From an uncultured Desulfobacterium sp. (GTDB taxonomy: Bacteria; Desulfobacterota; Desulfobacteria; Desulfobacterales; Desulfobacteraceae), in the NCBI GenBank assembly GCA_937124525.1, contig CAKZLA010000136.1, forward strand, positions 1 to 16,941: a DNA stretch of 16,941 nucleotides, read 5' to 3'. The notes under the pieces were generated by a model. That model was not told where the DNA came from, did not search any database, and worked only from the letters and a program-made list of their open reading frames with translations. A program made the position numbers and the translations under genes. Positions 1 to 5,939 of this stretch are shown here, in pieces. Every line of letters starts with the position of its first letter. The stretch's first letter is position 1.

Positions 1-197
1 ATTACTTTTTTACGACCTATAATCTGATATAAAAAGCCATCCAAAGGATCTCGGTGCAAACTGCTGGCAGGTACATTTACTGGCACAGAGCCCAACCAAA
101 TTTGCGGGGATGTATAATCATGCGTGGTGAAATACTGAGGCAAGAAATCATCGATCATTTGCCAGGGTAGAGAGCAACCTTCCGTATAAACTTTAGT
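1..197 (-). pseudogene. cupin/JmjC-like (cupin_8) gene, internal fragment running off the left edge
   Basis: The minus strand of the first ~197 bases is open and translates to a peptide with cupin_8/JmjC character. It includes WQMIDDFLPQYF, then IWLGSVPVNVPASSLHRDPL and DGFLYQIIGRKK. The HxD pair (HRD) and the trailing GRK match the metal-binding H-x-D and the next strand of that family. Reading continues off position 1, so the C-terminal part lies outside the window. At its 5' side the homology stops at the glnA junction near 198-204. The frame stays open antisense to glnA as far as about 414, with a possible ATG at 231-233, but those residues would be reverse-read glnA and are unlikely to be native. 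The N-terminal part therefore looks lost. The family call is from pattern recognition only. Substrate unknown. Confidence 0.5.
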
Positions 198-734
198 ATG
201 CCCCTCTATTATATTGGCGGCATCATCAAACATTGCAAGGCCCTTTGTGCCATCACCAACCCCACGACCAACTCTTACAAACGCCTGGTACCGGGTTTTG
301 AGGCCCCCATTAATCTGGCTTACTCCAGCCGGAACCGCAGTGCCTCCATCCGTATTCCCATGTACTCCAGCGCACCTGGGGCCAAACGCATTGAGTTCAG
401 AACCCCGGACCCCTCATGCAATGGATATCTTGCTTTTTCCGCTATGACCATGGCCATGGTGGATGGTATTCAAAACAAGATTGACCCCGGGGACCCCATG
501 GACAAAAACATCTATGATCTGCCCCCGGAGGAGCTGGCAGAAATGGAATCGGCCCCGGGCTCCTTGGAAGAGGCATTGAATGCTCTGGAAGCAGACCATG
601 ATTTTCTACTCAAGGGGGATGTCTTCACCAAAGATGTCATTGAAAAATGGATAAACTATAAACGGGAAAATGAAGTAACACCGGTGAACAGTCGGCCCCA
701 TCCCCATGAATTTTTTCTTTATTATGATATTTAA
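198..734 (+). pseudogene. glnA: glutamine synthetase type I, C-terminal fragment (5'-truncated)
   Basis: The frame encodes the last ~177 residues of a class I glutamine synthetase, which makes glutamine from glutamate, ammonia and ATP. Recognisable pieces in order are [47 protein letters not shown], the adenylylation-site region [18 protein letters not shown] and the terminal EFFLYYDI. The natural stop is present. Full-length GlnA has about 470 residues, so ~290 N-terminal residues, including the beta-grasp domain and much of the active site, are missing. Homology begins at about 204. An in-frame stop lies at 168-170, the first ATG (198) has no Shine-Dalgarno sequence, and the DNA just upstream belongs to another gene on the opposite strand. 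It is almost certainly non-functional, unless the junction is an assembly artefact. Confidence 0.85.
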
Positions 735-886
735 CGCTTGGGCAAGAAGCCAGGAAGTTTTTACATAGAATTCCGCCCAGCACACTGATATTATTATATT
801 TTAATTTTCAGCTATGAACATTACCTACAGCCATGTATTTTACATGAAATAGTAGAGACGTCTAACATTCTTTCATGCTTAGTCGT

Positions 887-932
887 GGGCAGACCAGATC
901 CCCAATACGGTCTTGCCCGTGGCAGTTATAAA
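887..932. repeat. hairpin plus 13-bp dispersed repeat (copy 1)
   Basis: GGGCAGACC (887-895) can pair with GGTCTTGCCC (909-918) with one bulged base. It is followed directly by TGGCAGTTATAAA (920-932). The same 13 bases, preceded by a similar GTCTACCCA arm, recur at 5854-5866. Both copies lie in intergenic DNA. The function is unknown. No T-run follows, so a rho-independent terminator is not supported here. Confidence 0.5.
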
Positions 933-990
933 GAATAATCGACACACTTCATTCAACTGGCTGACACTTTTTTAAAACATTTTTCACAGA

Positions 991-1028
991 CCACACTGTC
1001 ATATCTGCGCAAAGCCATGACAGTGTGG
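991..1028. promoter_or_regulatory. perfect 12-bp inverted repeat upstream of the MFS gene
   Basis: CCACACTGTCAT (991-1002) and ATGACAGTGTGG (1017-1028) are exact reverse complements separated by 14 bases. It ends 47 bases before the MFS start codon. No T-tract follows, which argues against a terminator. An operator for a dimeric regulator or an mRNA leader hairpin would both fit. The half-site ACACTGTCATA also occurs at 5583-5593, inside another small palindrome. Confidence 0.55.
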
Positions 1029-1075
1029 CTGGACAAAGATATGGGGTGCATTTATCTCCATAAGGACTTTTTCCC

Positions 1076-2239
1076 ATGGTATCCCATGAAAAAAAATTTC
1101 AAACCCAGCATGTTCTGATCCTCTCTTTCTCACATTTTATCCATGATATTTACACAAGTTTCCTTGCCCCGGTTCTCCCCATCATCATTGAAAAACTTTC
1201 CATCACCCTGTACCAGGCAGGGTTACTATCCACCATCATGCAGGTCCCTGCGCTGTTAAATCCTTTCATCGGAGCCCTGGCAGATCGCAAAGGCCTTTCC
1301 CGATGGGCCATTATTCTGGCCCCCAGCATGACAGCCATTCCCATGTGCCTCATCGGCATGGCAACCCAATACTGGATGCTTCTGGTCATGTTTTTTATCT
1401 CAGGCATCAGTGTGGCCATTTACCACGTCCCGGCCCCCGGGGTCATTGCCCAGGTATCAGGAAACAAAAAGGGACGGGGCATGAGCTTTTACATGACCGG
1501 TGGAGAAGCCGCAAGAATGGCAGGCCCCATCATTGCCGTGGCTGTGGTCTCCATGGGAGGTCTTGCCGGATTTTACCCCATGATGATTTTTGCCCTGGCA
1601 ACCTCGGTGATGCTCTACATCAAGCTTGCCCCCCTGGACATGGAATCCAACAGGTCTCCCCAAAGGACCTCCCTGTTTGCCACCACAAAAGAGATCCGCC
1701 ACGTACTCAGTCCCCTTGCCGGGATACTCACGGCCAGGGCCTTCATGCATTCGGCCATGGGGGTTTTTCTACCGGTGTTTATTGAGAAGCAGACCGGCAA
1801 TCTATGGCTTGCCGGAAGCGCCCTTGCCCTTTACGAAGCATTTGGGGTGGCCGGGGTATTAAGTGCCGGGATTTTAAGTGACACCATGGGAAGAAAAAAA
1901 ATCCTTTGTGCCGCAGTGATTCTGGCACCGGTTACGCTGTTTTTGTTCATCATTACTGCCGGGGTACTTAAGGGAATCATGCTCTGCCTCACCGGCTTTT
2001 GCATCCTCTCCACCACTCCGGTGATGCTGGCCATTATCCAGGAACAGGCAAAGGGAAGCCCTTCTGCTGCCAATGGCCTTTTTATGATGATCTCCTTTAT
2101 CACCCGATCCATTGCCATTGTGGTGGTGGGTGGCATTGCAGATCTCATCGGACTTGAAAACATGTACTTAGTTTGTGCGGTGATTGGGCTCATGGGCCTG
2201 CCCTTTGTTTTTAAACTCAAGGATTCTCCGAACAAATAG
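1076..2239 (+). CDS. MFS transporter, fosmidomycin-resistance (Fsr)-like
   Basis: A 387-residue, very hydrophobic protein with the two-halves layout of a 12-helix major facilitator. The N-terminus (FSHFIHDIYTSFLAPVLPII, residues ~18-37) resembles Fsr-type exporters. The loop between helices 2 and 3 has GALADRKG and the equivalent loop of the second half has GILSDTMGRKK, both variants of the MFS GxLaDrxGrk signature. A hydrophilic central loop lies near residues 190-205. It would sit in the inner membrane as a proton-driven drug or metabolite exporter. The substrate cannot be told from sequence. The ATG at 1076 has AAGGA about nine bases upstream. Length is typical for short MFS members. It precedes the riboswitch-controlled bzaF-cobT pair but has its own leader, and nothing shows that it shares their regulation. 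Confidence 0.85.
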   Translation: MVSHEKKFQTQHVLILSFSHFIHDIYTSFLAPVLPIIIEKLSITLYQAGLLSTIMQVPALLNPFIGALADRKGLSRWAIILAPSMTAIPMCLIGMATQYWMLLVMFFISGISVAIYHVPAPGVIAQVSGNKKGRGMSFYMTGGEAARMAGPIIAVAVVSMGGLAGFYPMMIFALATSVMLYIKLAPLDMESNRSPQRTSLFATTKEIRHVLSPLAGILTARAFMHSAMGVFLPVFIEKQTGNLWLAGSALALYEAFGVAGVLSAGILSDTMGRKKILCAAVILAPVTLFLFIITAGVLKGIMLCLTGFCILSTTPVMLAIIQEQAKGSPSAANGLFMMISFITRSIAIVVVGGIADLIGLENMYLVCAVIGLMGLPFVFKLKDSPNK

Positions 2240-2323
2240 CTTTCTCTTTTTACTCCATGATCCATGGTTGCAGGCCAATTTTACGAAAACAACATCAGAA
2301 TCACAGCATCCCTTTTTTTGACA

Positions 2324-2350
2324 TTGACAGACCCGGAATGCCGTGGTAAT
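2324..2350 (+). promoter_or_regulatory. possible sigma-70 promoter for the riboswitch operon
   Basis: TTGACA at 2324-2329 (a second TTGACA overlaps at 2318-2323) lies 15 bases before GGTAAT (2345-2350), which matches four of six -10 positions. Transcription would start just before the cobalamin riboswitch at 2371. The short spacer makes this only a candidate. Confidence 0.3.
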
Positions 2351-2370
2351 TTGGCCACCCAACTAACACG

Positions 2371-2546
2371 CTGTATCTGGTGGCACCTTGCCTTAAAAAG
2401 GGAATCCGGTGAAATTCTGGAACGGTCCCGCCGCTGTAAACGGGGAGAATGTCTGCACCCATGTCACTGCAACGTCATTAAAAAACGTTGTGGGAAGACG
2501 CAGGTCATTTCAATGATCCGTAAGTCAGAAGACCTGCCAGATACGG
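2371..2546 (+). ncRNA. cobalamin (B12) riboswitch
   Basis: The segment contains the conserved parts of the AdoCbl riboswitch in the right order. A closing helix P1 pairs CTGTATCTGG (2371-2380) with CCAGATACGG (2537-2546) over ten pairs including one G-U. The core GGAATCCGGTGAAATTC follows near 2401, then CCCGCCGCTGTAAACGGG near 2429-2446, a CACTGCAACG segment, GGGAAGACGC, and the B12 box AAGTCAGAAGACCTGCC (2522-2538). It lies in the leader of bzaF, 98 bases before its start codon. Repression of the downstream genes when cobamide is abundant is the expected behaviour. This leader carries a B12 element and not a TPP element, which supports a B12 role for the ThiC homologue behind it. Confidence 0.93.
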
Positions 2547-2582
2547 TAATGAACCACCCAGGTGAAATGGTAAATCCCAGGG

Positions 2583-2624
2583 CTGACACCATAGTCAGTT
2601 CCGGGAGAATGTCCGGGAATTGAC
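2583..2624 (+). promoter_or_regulatory. probable expression platform of the cobalamin riboswitch
   Basis: GTCAGTTCC (2594-2602) can pair with GGAATTGAC (2616-2624), a nine-pair stem with one G-U, ending seven bases before the Shine-Dalgarno AAGGA (2631-2635) of bzaF. The same GTCAG can instead pair with CTGAC at 2583-2587, so two mutually exclusive folds exist. No T-run follows, so control at translation start is more likely than classical termination. The switching model is inference. Confidence 0.4.
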
Positions 2625-2644
2625 CATAAAAAGGACATAACCAA

Positions 2645-3958
2645 ATGAAAACCCAGCTTGAAATAGCCAGAGACGGGATCATCTCTGAGCAAATGACCCA
2701 GGTGTCCACCGACGAACACCTCTCCCCCGAATTCATCCGCGACCATGTGGCCAAGGGTGAAATTGTCATCCCCTGCAATCCCTCAAGAAAAAACCAGCGA
2801 GCCGTGGGTATTGGTACCGGACTTCGCACCAAGGTCAATGCCTCCATTGGCACCTCCTCGGATATCTGCGACATTGACGCAGAAGTCAGAAAAGCCCTCA
2901 TCGCCCAGGAAGAAGGAGCTGACACCCTTATGGAACTTTCCGCAGGGGGTAATCTGGACCTCATCCGTCGGGAAGTTTTAAAAGCCGTAGACCTGCCCGT
3001 GGGAAACGTCCCCCTGTACCAGGCATTTAAAGAGACCGGCCGAAAATATAAAGACCCCTCCAAGCTGGACCCGGAATTTCTCTTTGACCTCATAGAAAAA
3101 CAATTGGCCGATGGCCTGAGTTTCATGGCCATCCACTGCGGCATCAATCAATACACCATTGAACGATTGAGAAAACAGGGCTTCCGATATGGAGGACTGG
3201 CATCCAAAGGCGGCACCTTCATGGTTGCATGGATGGATGCCACAGGTAAAGAGAACCCCTTGTACGAGCAGTTTGACCGGGTGTGTGATCTCATGAAGAA
3301 ATATGATGCAGTCCTCTCCCTTGGCAACGGCATCCGGGCCGGTGCCATCCATGACAGCCACGACCGTGCCCAGATGGCAGAAATGATCATCAACTGCGAA
3401 CTGGCAGAGCTTGGCCGGGAAAGGGGATGCCAGATGATGGTGGAAGGACCCGGCCATGTGCCCCTGGATGAAATCCAGGGCAATATCATGCTGGAAAAAA
3501 GAATGAGCGGCAATGCCCCCTACTATGTATTGGGCCCCCTACCCGCAGACACCGGGGCCGGTTATGACCACATCACCGCTGCCATCGGGGCTGCCACATC
3601 ATCCTGGCATGGGGCGGATCTGGTGTGTTACATCACCCCGGCCGAGCACCTGGCACTGCCCAATGAAAATGATGTGAGAGAAGGGGTCAGAGCCACACGC
3701 CTGGCCGTGAGAATCGGTGATATTTCCAAATACCCAGACAGGAGAGAATCTGAAAAACTGGCGGCCATGGCAAGAAGGGACATGCGCTGGGGTGACCTTG
3801 AAAAACACCTCATGTTCCCGGAAGTGGCAAAAAAGATGCGCCAGGAACGATGCCCCCAGCAAGAGGACACCTGCACCATGTGCGGTGATTTCTGCGCCAT
3901 GAAAAAAGGAATGGAAGTCTTTGCCGACGATATCAAACATGACAAGGTAAGCAAATAA
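2645..3958 (+). CDS. bzaF: 5-hydroxybenzimidazole synthase BzaF (ThiC paralogue)
   Basis: A 437-residue radical SAM enzyme of the ThiC superfamily in its short form. Recognisable family segments are VGIGTGLRTKVNASIGTSSD (~57-76), ELSAGGNLD, PLYQAF, SFMAIHCGIN, SKGGTFM, VEGPGHVPLDE, LGPLPADTGAGYDHI, AAIGAA, and a C-terminal cysteine cluster C410-x2-C413-x3-C417 for the [4Fe-4S] centre. ThiC turns aminoimidazole ribotide (AIR) into the thiamin pyrimidine. Its paralogue BzaF turns AIR into 5-hydroxybenzimidazole, a cobamide lower ligand. Sequence alone does not separate them for me. The B12 riboswitch in front, the lack of a TPP switch and cobT immediately downstream all favour BzaF. AAGGA nine bases before the ATG supports the start. 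A thiamin ThiC remains the alternative. Confidence 0.8.
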   Translation: MKTQLEIARDGIISEQMTQVSTDEHLSPEFIRDHVAKGEIVIPCNPSRKNQRAVGIGTGLRTKVNASIGTSSDICDIDAEVRKALIAQEEGADTLMELSAGGNLDLIRREVLKAVDLPVGNVPLYQAFKETGRKYKDPSKLDPEFLFDLIEKQLADGLSFMAIHCGINQYTIERLRKQGFRYGGLASKGGTFMVAWMDATGKENPLYEQFDRVCDLMKKYDAVLSLGNGIRAGAIHDSHDRAQMAEMIINCELAELGRERGCQMMVEGPGHVPLDEIQGNIMLEKRMSGNAPYYVLGPLPADTGAGYDHITAAIGAATSSWHGADLVCYITPAEHLALPNENDVREGVRATRLAVRIGDISKYPDRRESEKLAAMARRDMRWGDLEKHLMFPEVAKKMRQERCPQQEDTCTMCGDFCAMKKGMEVFADDIKHDKVSK

Positions 3959-4148
3959 AATAGATGAGTGTAGCCTTTTTGCAGTGTTCTTTCCCTCTCA
4001 ACTCTTAGAGGGGGTTGGGGACAAGGTCTTGAGCAGGCTCTTTCCCCCGGGTTAATCTAAAAAAGGCACACTCAAAAGAGATGACTGCCAATGGGAGGAA
4101 TTGATCGCCATTGATTCACTACCTCCCAATTCAAGTCAAAGGATACAA
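3959..4148. repeat. bzaF-cobT spacer with long-range inverted repeat
   Basis: GAGTGTAGCCTTTTT (3966-3980) is nearly complementary to AAAAAAGGCACACTC (4059-4073), so the spacer RNA can fold back over ~108 bases. Inside it, CCCTCT (3993-3998) pairs with AGAGGG (4007-4012). No T-run follows an obvious stem, so termination between the genes is not evident. It could be a degraded miniature element or a processing or stabilising hairpin. The right end holds the cobT ribosome binding site AAAGGA, just before the ATG at 4149. Confidence 0.4.
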
Positions 4149-5213
4149 ATGGAAAAGCTTACACAAATAATACAAAGCATCAAGCCATCTGATCAGAACA
4201 TCAAAGCAAAAGCCATGCAGCGACTGGCCGAACAGGCAAGACCTGGGGGAAGCCTTGGTATTCTGGAGGGGGTGGGAGCAAAACTGGCGGCCATCACCGG
4301 CACACTGGACGTCTCTTTTAATAAAAAAATGATCATTACCTGTGCCGGAGATCATGGAGTGGTTGAAGAGGGTATCAGCCTTTTCCCCCAGGAAGTCACC
4401 CCCCAGATGGTGGATAATTTTGTCAACAACGGCGCCTCCATCAATGTGCTGGCAAAACATGCCGGGGCCACTGTTAAGGTGGCGGATCTGGGGGTTAATT
4501 TTGACTTTAGCCCGGACATGCCCATTTTTCACAAAAAAATAAGAAAGGGAACATCAAACTTCACCAAAACTCCTGCCATGACAAGGCAAGAAGCCATTGA
4601 TAGCATCATGGCCGGTATTGAGATTGTAGATGAGCTTGTGGAAAAAGAAGGAGTTGATCTCCTGGGCACCGGAGACATGGGCATTGGCAACACCACCCCA
4701 TCGGCGGCCATCATTGCCGCTTTTTCCGGTATCACCCCCTCCCAACTCACGGGCCGGGGCACTGGCATAGATGATGCAATGCTGAAAAACAAAATTGCAG
4801 TCATTGAAAAGGGGCTGAGTCTTCACACCCCGGACCCCCATGACCCCATTGACGTACTTTCCAAGGTGGGGGGGTTTGAGATTGGCGGCCTTACCGGACT
4901 GGTACTGGGTGCGGCGGCCCATGGCATCCCCGTGGTGTGTGACGGCATCATTTCAACCGCAGGTGCCCTCATTGCCTGTGAACTGACACCCAATGCCCGG
5001 GATTATCTCTTTGCAGGTCATCGTTCCGTTGAGGTAGGACACGCCTTTATGCACAAAAGAATGGAACTTGAGCCCCTGCTGGATCTTCAATTCAGACTGG
5101 GCGAAGGCACGGGGGCGGCCCTGGCCTTCCAGCTTCTGGAAGCAGCCACCCGGATTCTTGCAGAAATCAAAACCTTTGAAGAGGTGGCCATCCAGGATGC
5201 ACAAAAGAAGTAA
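4149..5213 (+). CDS. cobT: nicotinate-nucleotide--benzimidazole phosphoribosyltransferase CobT
   Basis: A 354-residue CobT. It transfers phosphoribose from nicotinate mononucleotide to a benzimidazole base, giving the alpha-ribazole phosphate that is joined to the corrin ring late in cobamide synthesis. Signature segments include RPGGSLGILE, AGDHGVVEEG, FPQEVTPQMV, NNGASINVLA, the glycine-rich GTGDMGIGNTTPSAAI, AAHGIPVVCDG, and RLGEGTGAALA near the C-terminus. The glutamate there (~319) matches the catalytic Glu317 of Salmonella CobT. I chose ATG 4149 because AAAGGA sits six bases upstream and the protein begins in the family style. A TTG at 4101 would add 16 residues but has its GGAGG too close. 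It is 190 bases behind bzaF, so the two enzymes would make and activate the same base under one riboswitch. Confidence 0.93.
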   Translation: MEKLTQIIQSIKPSDQNIKAKAMQRLAEQARPGGSLGILEGVGAKLAAITGTLDVSFNKKMIITCAGDHGVVEEGISLFPQEVTPQMVDNFVNNGASINVLAKHAGATVKVADLGVNFDFSPDMPIFHKKIRKGTSNFTKTPAMTRQEAIDSIMAGIEIVDELVEKEGVDLLGTGDMGIGNTTPSAAIIAAFSGITPSQLTGRGTGIDDAMLKNKIAVIEKGLSLHTPDPHDPIDVLSKVGGFEIGGLTGLVLGAAAHGIPVVCDGIISTAGALIACELTPNARDYLFAGHRSVEVGHAFMHKRMELEPLLDLQFRLGEGTGAALAFQLLEAATRILAEIKTFEEVAIQDAQKK

Positions 5214-5314
5214 GGCATCCCCAGGGGGAATTCTATTTTTCGTCCATCAGAGTCCCCCCACGCCCCCTTCCTCCTCTGTGCATCAAGATAAGCATTCAGC
5301 CCAGAGAATCCCCC

Positions 5315-5524
5315 TTACAATTCCATCTGCAAAACGTCCTTTCCATGGAGATCATGTTCTTTTTCAAGACGCAACACCCGTCTTTCCAGTGTCAACAGAT
5401 AGGTTTCCATCATCTCAATGTATTCTGAAAATTCCGAGCTGATTCCCAGTTCATGTCCTCTGTCTTTCAGTCTGCTTTCCAACGCTTTTTTCGTTTCTGC
5501 TTTTCTCTCTTCCAGTGTGGGCAT
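5315..5524 (-). CDS. small coiled-coil protein, unknown function
   Basis: A 69-residue ORF rich in charged residues and heptad-like leucines: MPTLEERKAETKKALESRL, then EYIEMMETYLLTLERRVLRL. It looks like a short alpha-helical coiled coil. I do not recognise a family. The ATG at 5522-5524 is preceded by AGGAG with eight bases of spacing, which supports translation and argues against the longer start at 5557. It has no signal peptide or membrane segment. It is convergent with cobT (about 100 bases between stops) and lies downstream of asnS on the same strand, separated from it by a terminator and two hairpins. A small palindrome at 5572-5593 lies 48 bases upstream of the start and could be an operator. 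Confidence 0.55.
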   Translation of the reverse strand: MPTLEERKAETKKALESRLKDRGHELGISSEFSEYIEMMETYLLTLERRVLRLEKEHDLHGKDVLQMEL

Positions 5525-5571
5525 GTAAACAATCTCCTGTTGAGTTCCCCAAGACAATTCAATGATTTTTT

Positions 5572-5593
5572 TATGACACGTGACACTGTCATA
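5572..5593. promoter_or_regulatory. small palindrome, possible operator
   Basis: TATGACA (5572-5578) and TGTCATA (5587-5593) form an inverted repeat with an eight-base spacer. It lies upstream of the 69-residue ORF. Its right half shares ACACTGTCATA with the palindrome at 991-1028 upstream of the MFS gene. A common DNA-binding protein is possible, but I cannot name one. Confidence 0.35.
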
Positions 5594-5638
5594 CCAGTTT
5601 TATATGAAAAGGTAGCCTCCAAGTTTGCCTCAGCAGAG

Positions 5639-5715
5639 CCCCCCCGATGGGCAATAGGAACCGGCCAATTGGGCCGTCTACGGTTCCGGGCCGGGCCCAT
5701 TGCCCGTCGGGGGGG
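5639..5715. repeat. GC-rich cruciform-forming palindrome
   Basis: The 17-base arms 5639-5655 (seven Cs, then GATGGGCAAT) and 5699-5715 (ATTGCCCGTC, then Gs) are reverse complements with one mismatch. Inside, GGAACCG (5657-5663) pairs with CGGTTCC (5681-5687), and GGGCCGGGCCC (5688-5698) folds on itself. The result is a branched, very stable structure in an otherwise AT-rich gap. It may be a REP-like or miniature element. No clear target duplication was found. Confidence 0.6.
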
Positions 5716-5820
5716 GCGGCATGATAGCCTTTTCAGTATTCGTTGTGTCCGCCAGGGCATGGGTGTTATAAGAAAAACTACAGCCAATGCTGCATTTTTT
5801 CAAACTTTGTTGTGGTGTTG

Positions 5821-5866
5821 TGGGTAAATTCGGGTACAAACCAAGTCTACCCATGGCAGTTATAAA
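5821..5866. repeat. hairpin plus 13-bp dispersed repeat (copy 2)
   Basis: TGGGTA (5821-5826) can pair with TACCCA (5848-5853). TGGCAGTTATAAA follows at 5854-5866, identical to 920-932. The preceding arms are also similar between copies (GTCTACCCA here, GTCTTGCCCG there). On the minus strand it lies just past the asnS terminator and overlaps its T-tract. Confidence 0.5.
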
Positions 5867-5900
5867 AAAAAAGGGGGAAAATCAAGCAAAATATTTCCCC
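5864..5900 (-). terminator. intrinsic terminator of asnS
   Basis: Read on the minus strand, GGGGAAAT pairs with ATTTTCCCC across a loop of about ten bases and is followed by nine consecutive Ts (the A-run 5864-5872 on the plus strand). It lies about 40 bases after the asnS stop, a classic rho-independent arrangement. Confidence 0.75.
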
Positions 5901-5939
5901 AGGCCATCCTGATTTCAGCGGGCCAAGCCTGATTGTGAG

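Larger units (their letters stand above)
735..1075. other. gene-free interval with hairpins
   Basis: No credible coding sequence is seen in these 341 bases between the glnA remnant and the MFS gene. It holds an imperfect hairpin (887-918), a 13-base sequence repeated at 5854-5866 (920-932), and a perfect 12-bp inverted repeat (991-1028). The rest is AT-rich and unremarkable. A ribosome binding site for the next gene (AAGGA near 1062) lies at its right end. Confidence 0.6.
5525..5939. other. gene-free interval with palindrome, GC-rich hairpin and asnS terminator
   Basis: No credible gene occurs in these 415 bases. They hold a small palindrome TATGACA/TGTCATA (5572-5593), a very GC-rich hairpin (5639-5715), a hairpin with the second copy of the 13-bp repeat (5821-5866), and the intrinsic terminator of asnS (5864-5900). 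Open frames crossing the region are driven by the C-rich and G-rich arms and show no protein-like character. Confidence 0.6.

Noticed and set aside
198..734. Functional short glutamine synthetase
   Set aside because: About 290 N-terminal residues are missing and there is no ribosome binding site.
2371..2546. TPP riboswitch, as expected before a thiC-like gene
   Set aside because: The conserved blocks and B12 box match the cobalamin class, and no TPP core was found.
2264..2623. 119-codon open frame over the bzaF leader
   Set aside because: It lies across the riboswitch and has no protein-like pattern.
4101..4148. TTG start for CobT, 16 codons upstream
   Set aside because: GGAGG is only about two bases from the TTG, while the ATG at 4149 has a well-placed AAAGGA and gives the normal CobT N-terminus and length.
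5214..5240. Terminator after cobT
   Set aside because: The TCCC/GGGA stem has only four pairs and is separated from a short T-run by six bases.
5467..5787. 106-codon minus-strand frame (and the 124-codon frame opposite)
   Set aside because: Arg/Pro-rich translation arises from the GC-rich hairpin, and it overlaps the better-supported 69-residue ORF.
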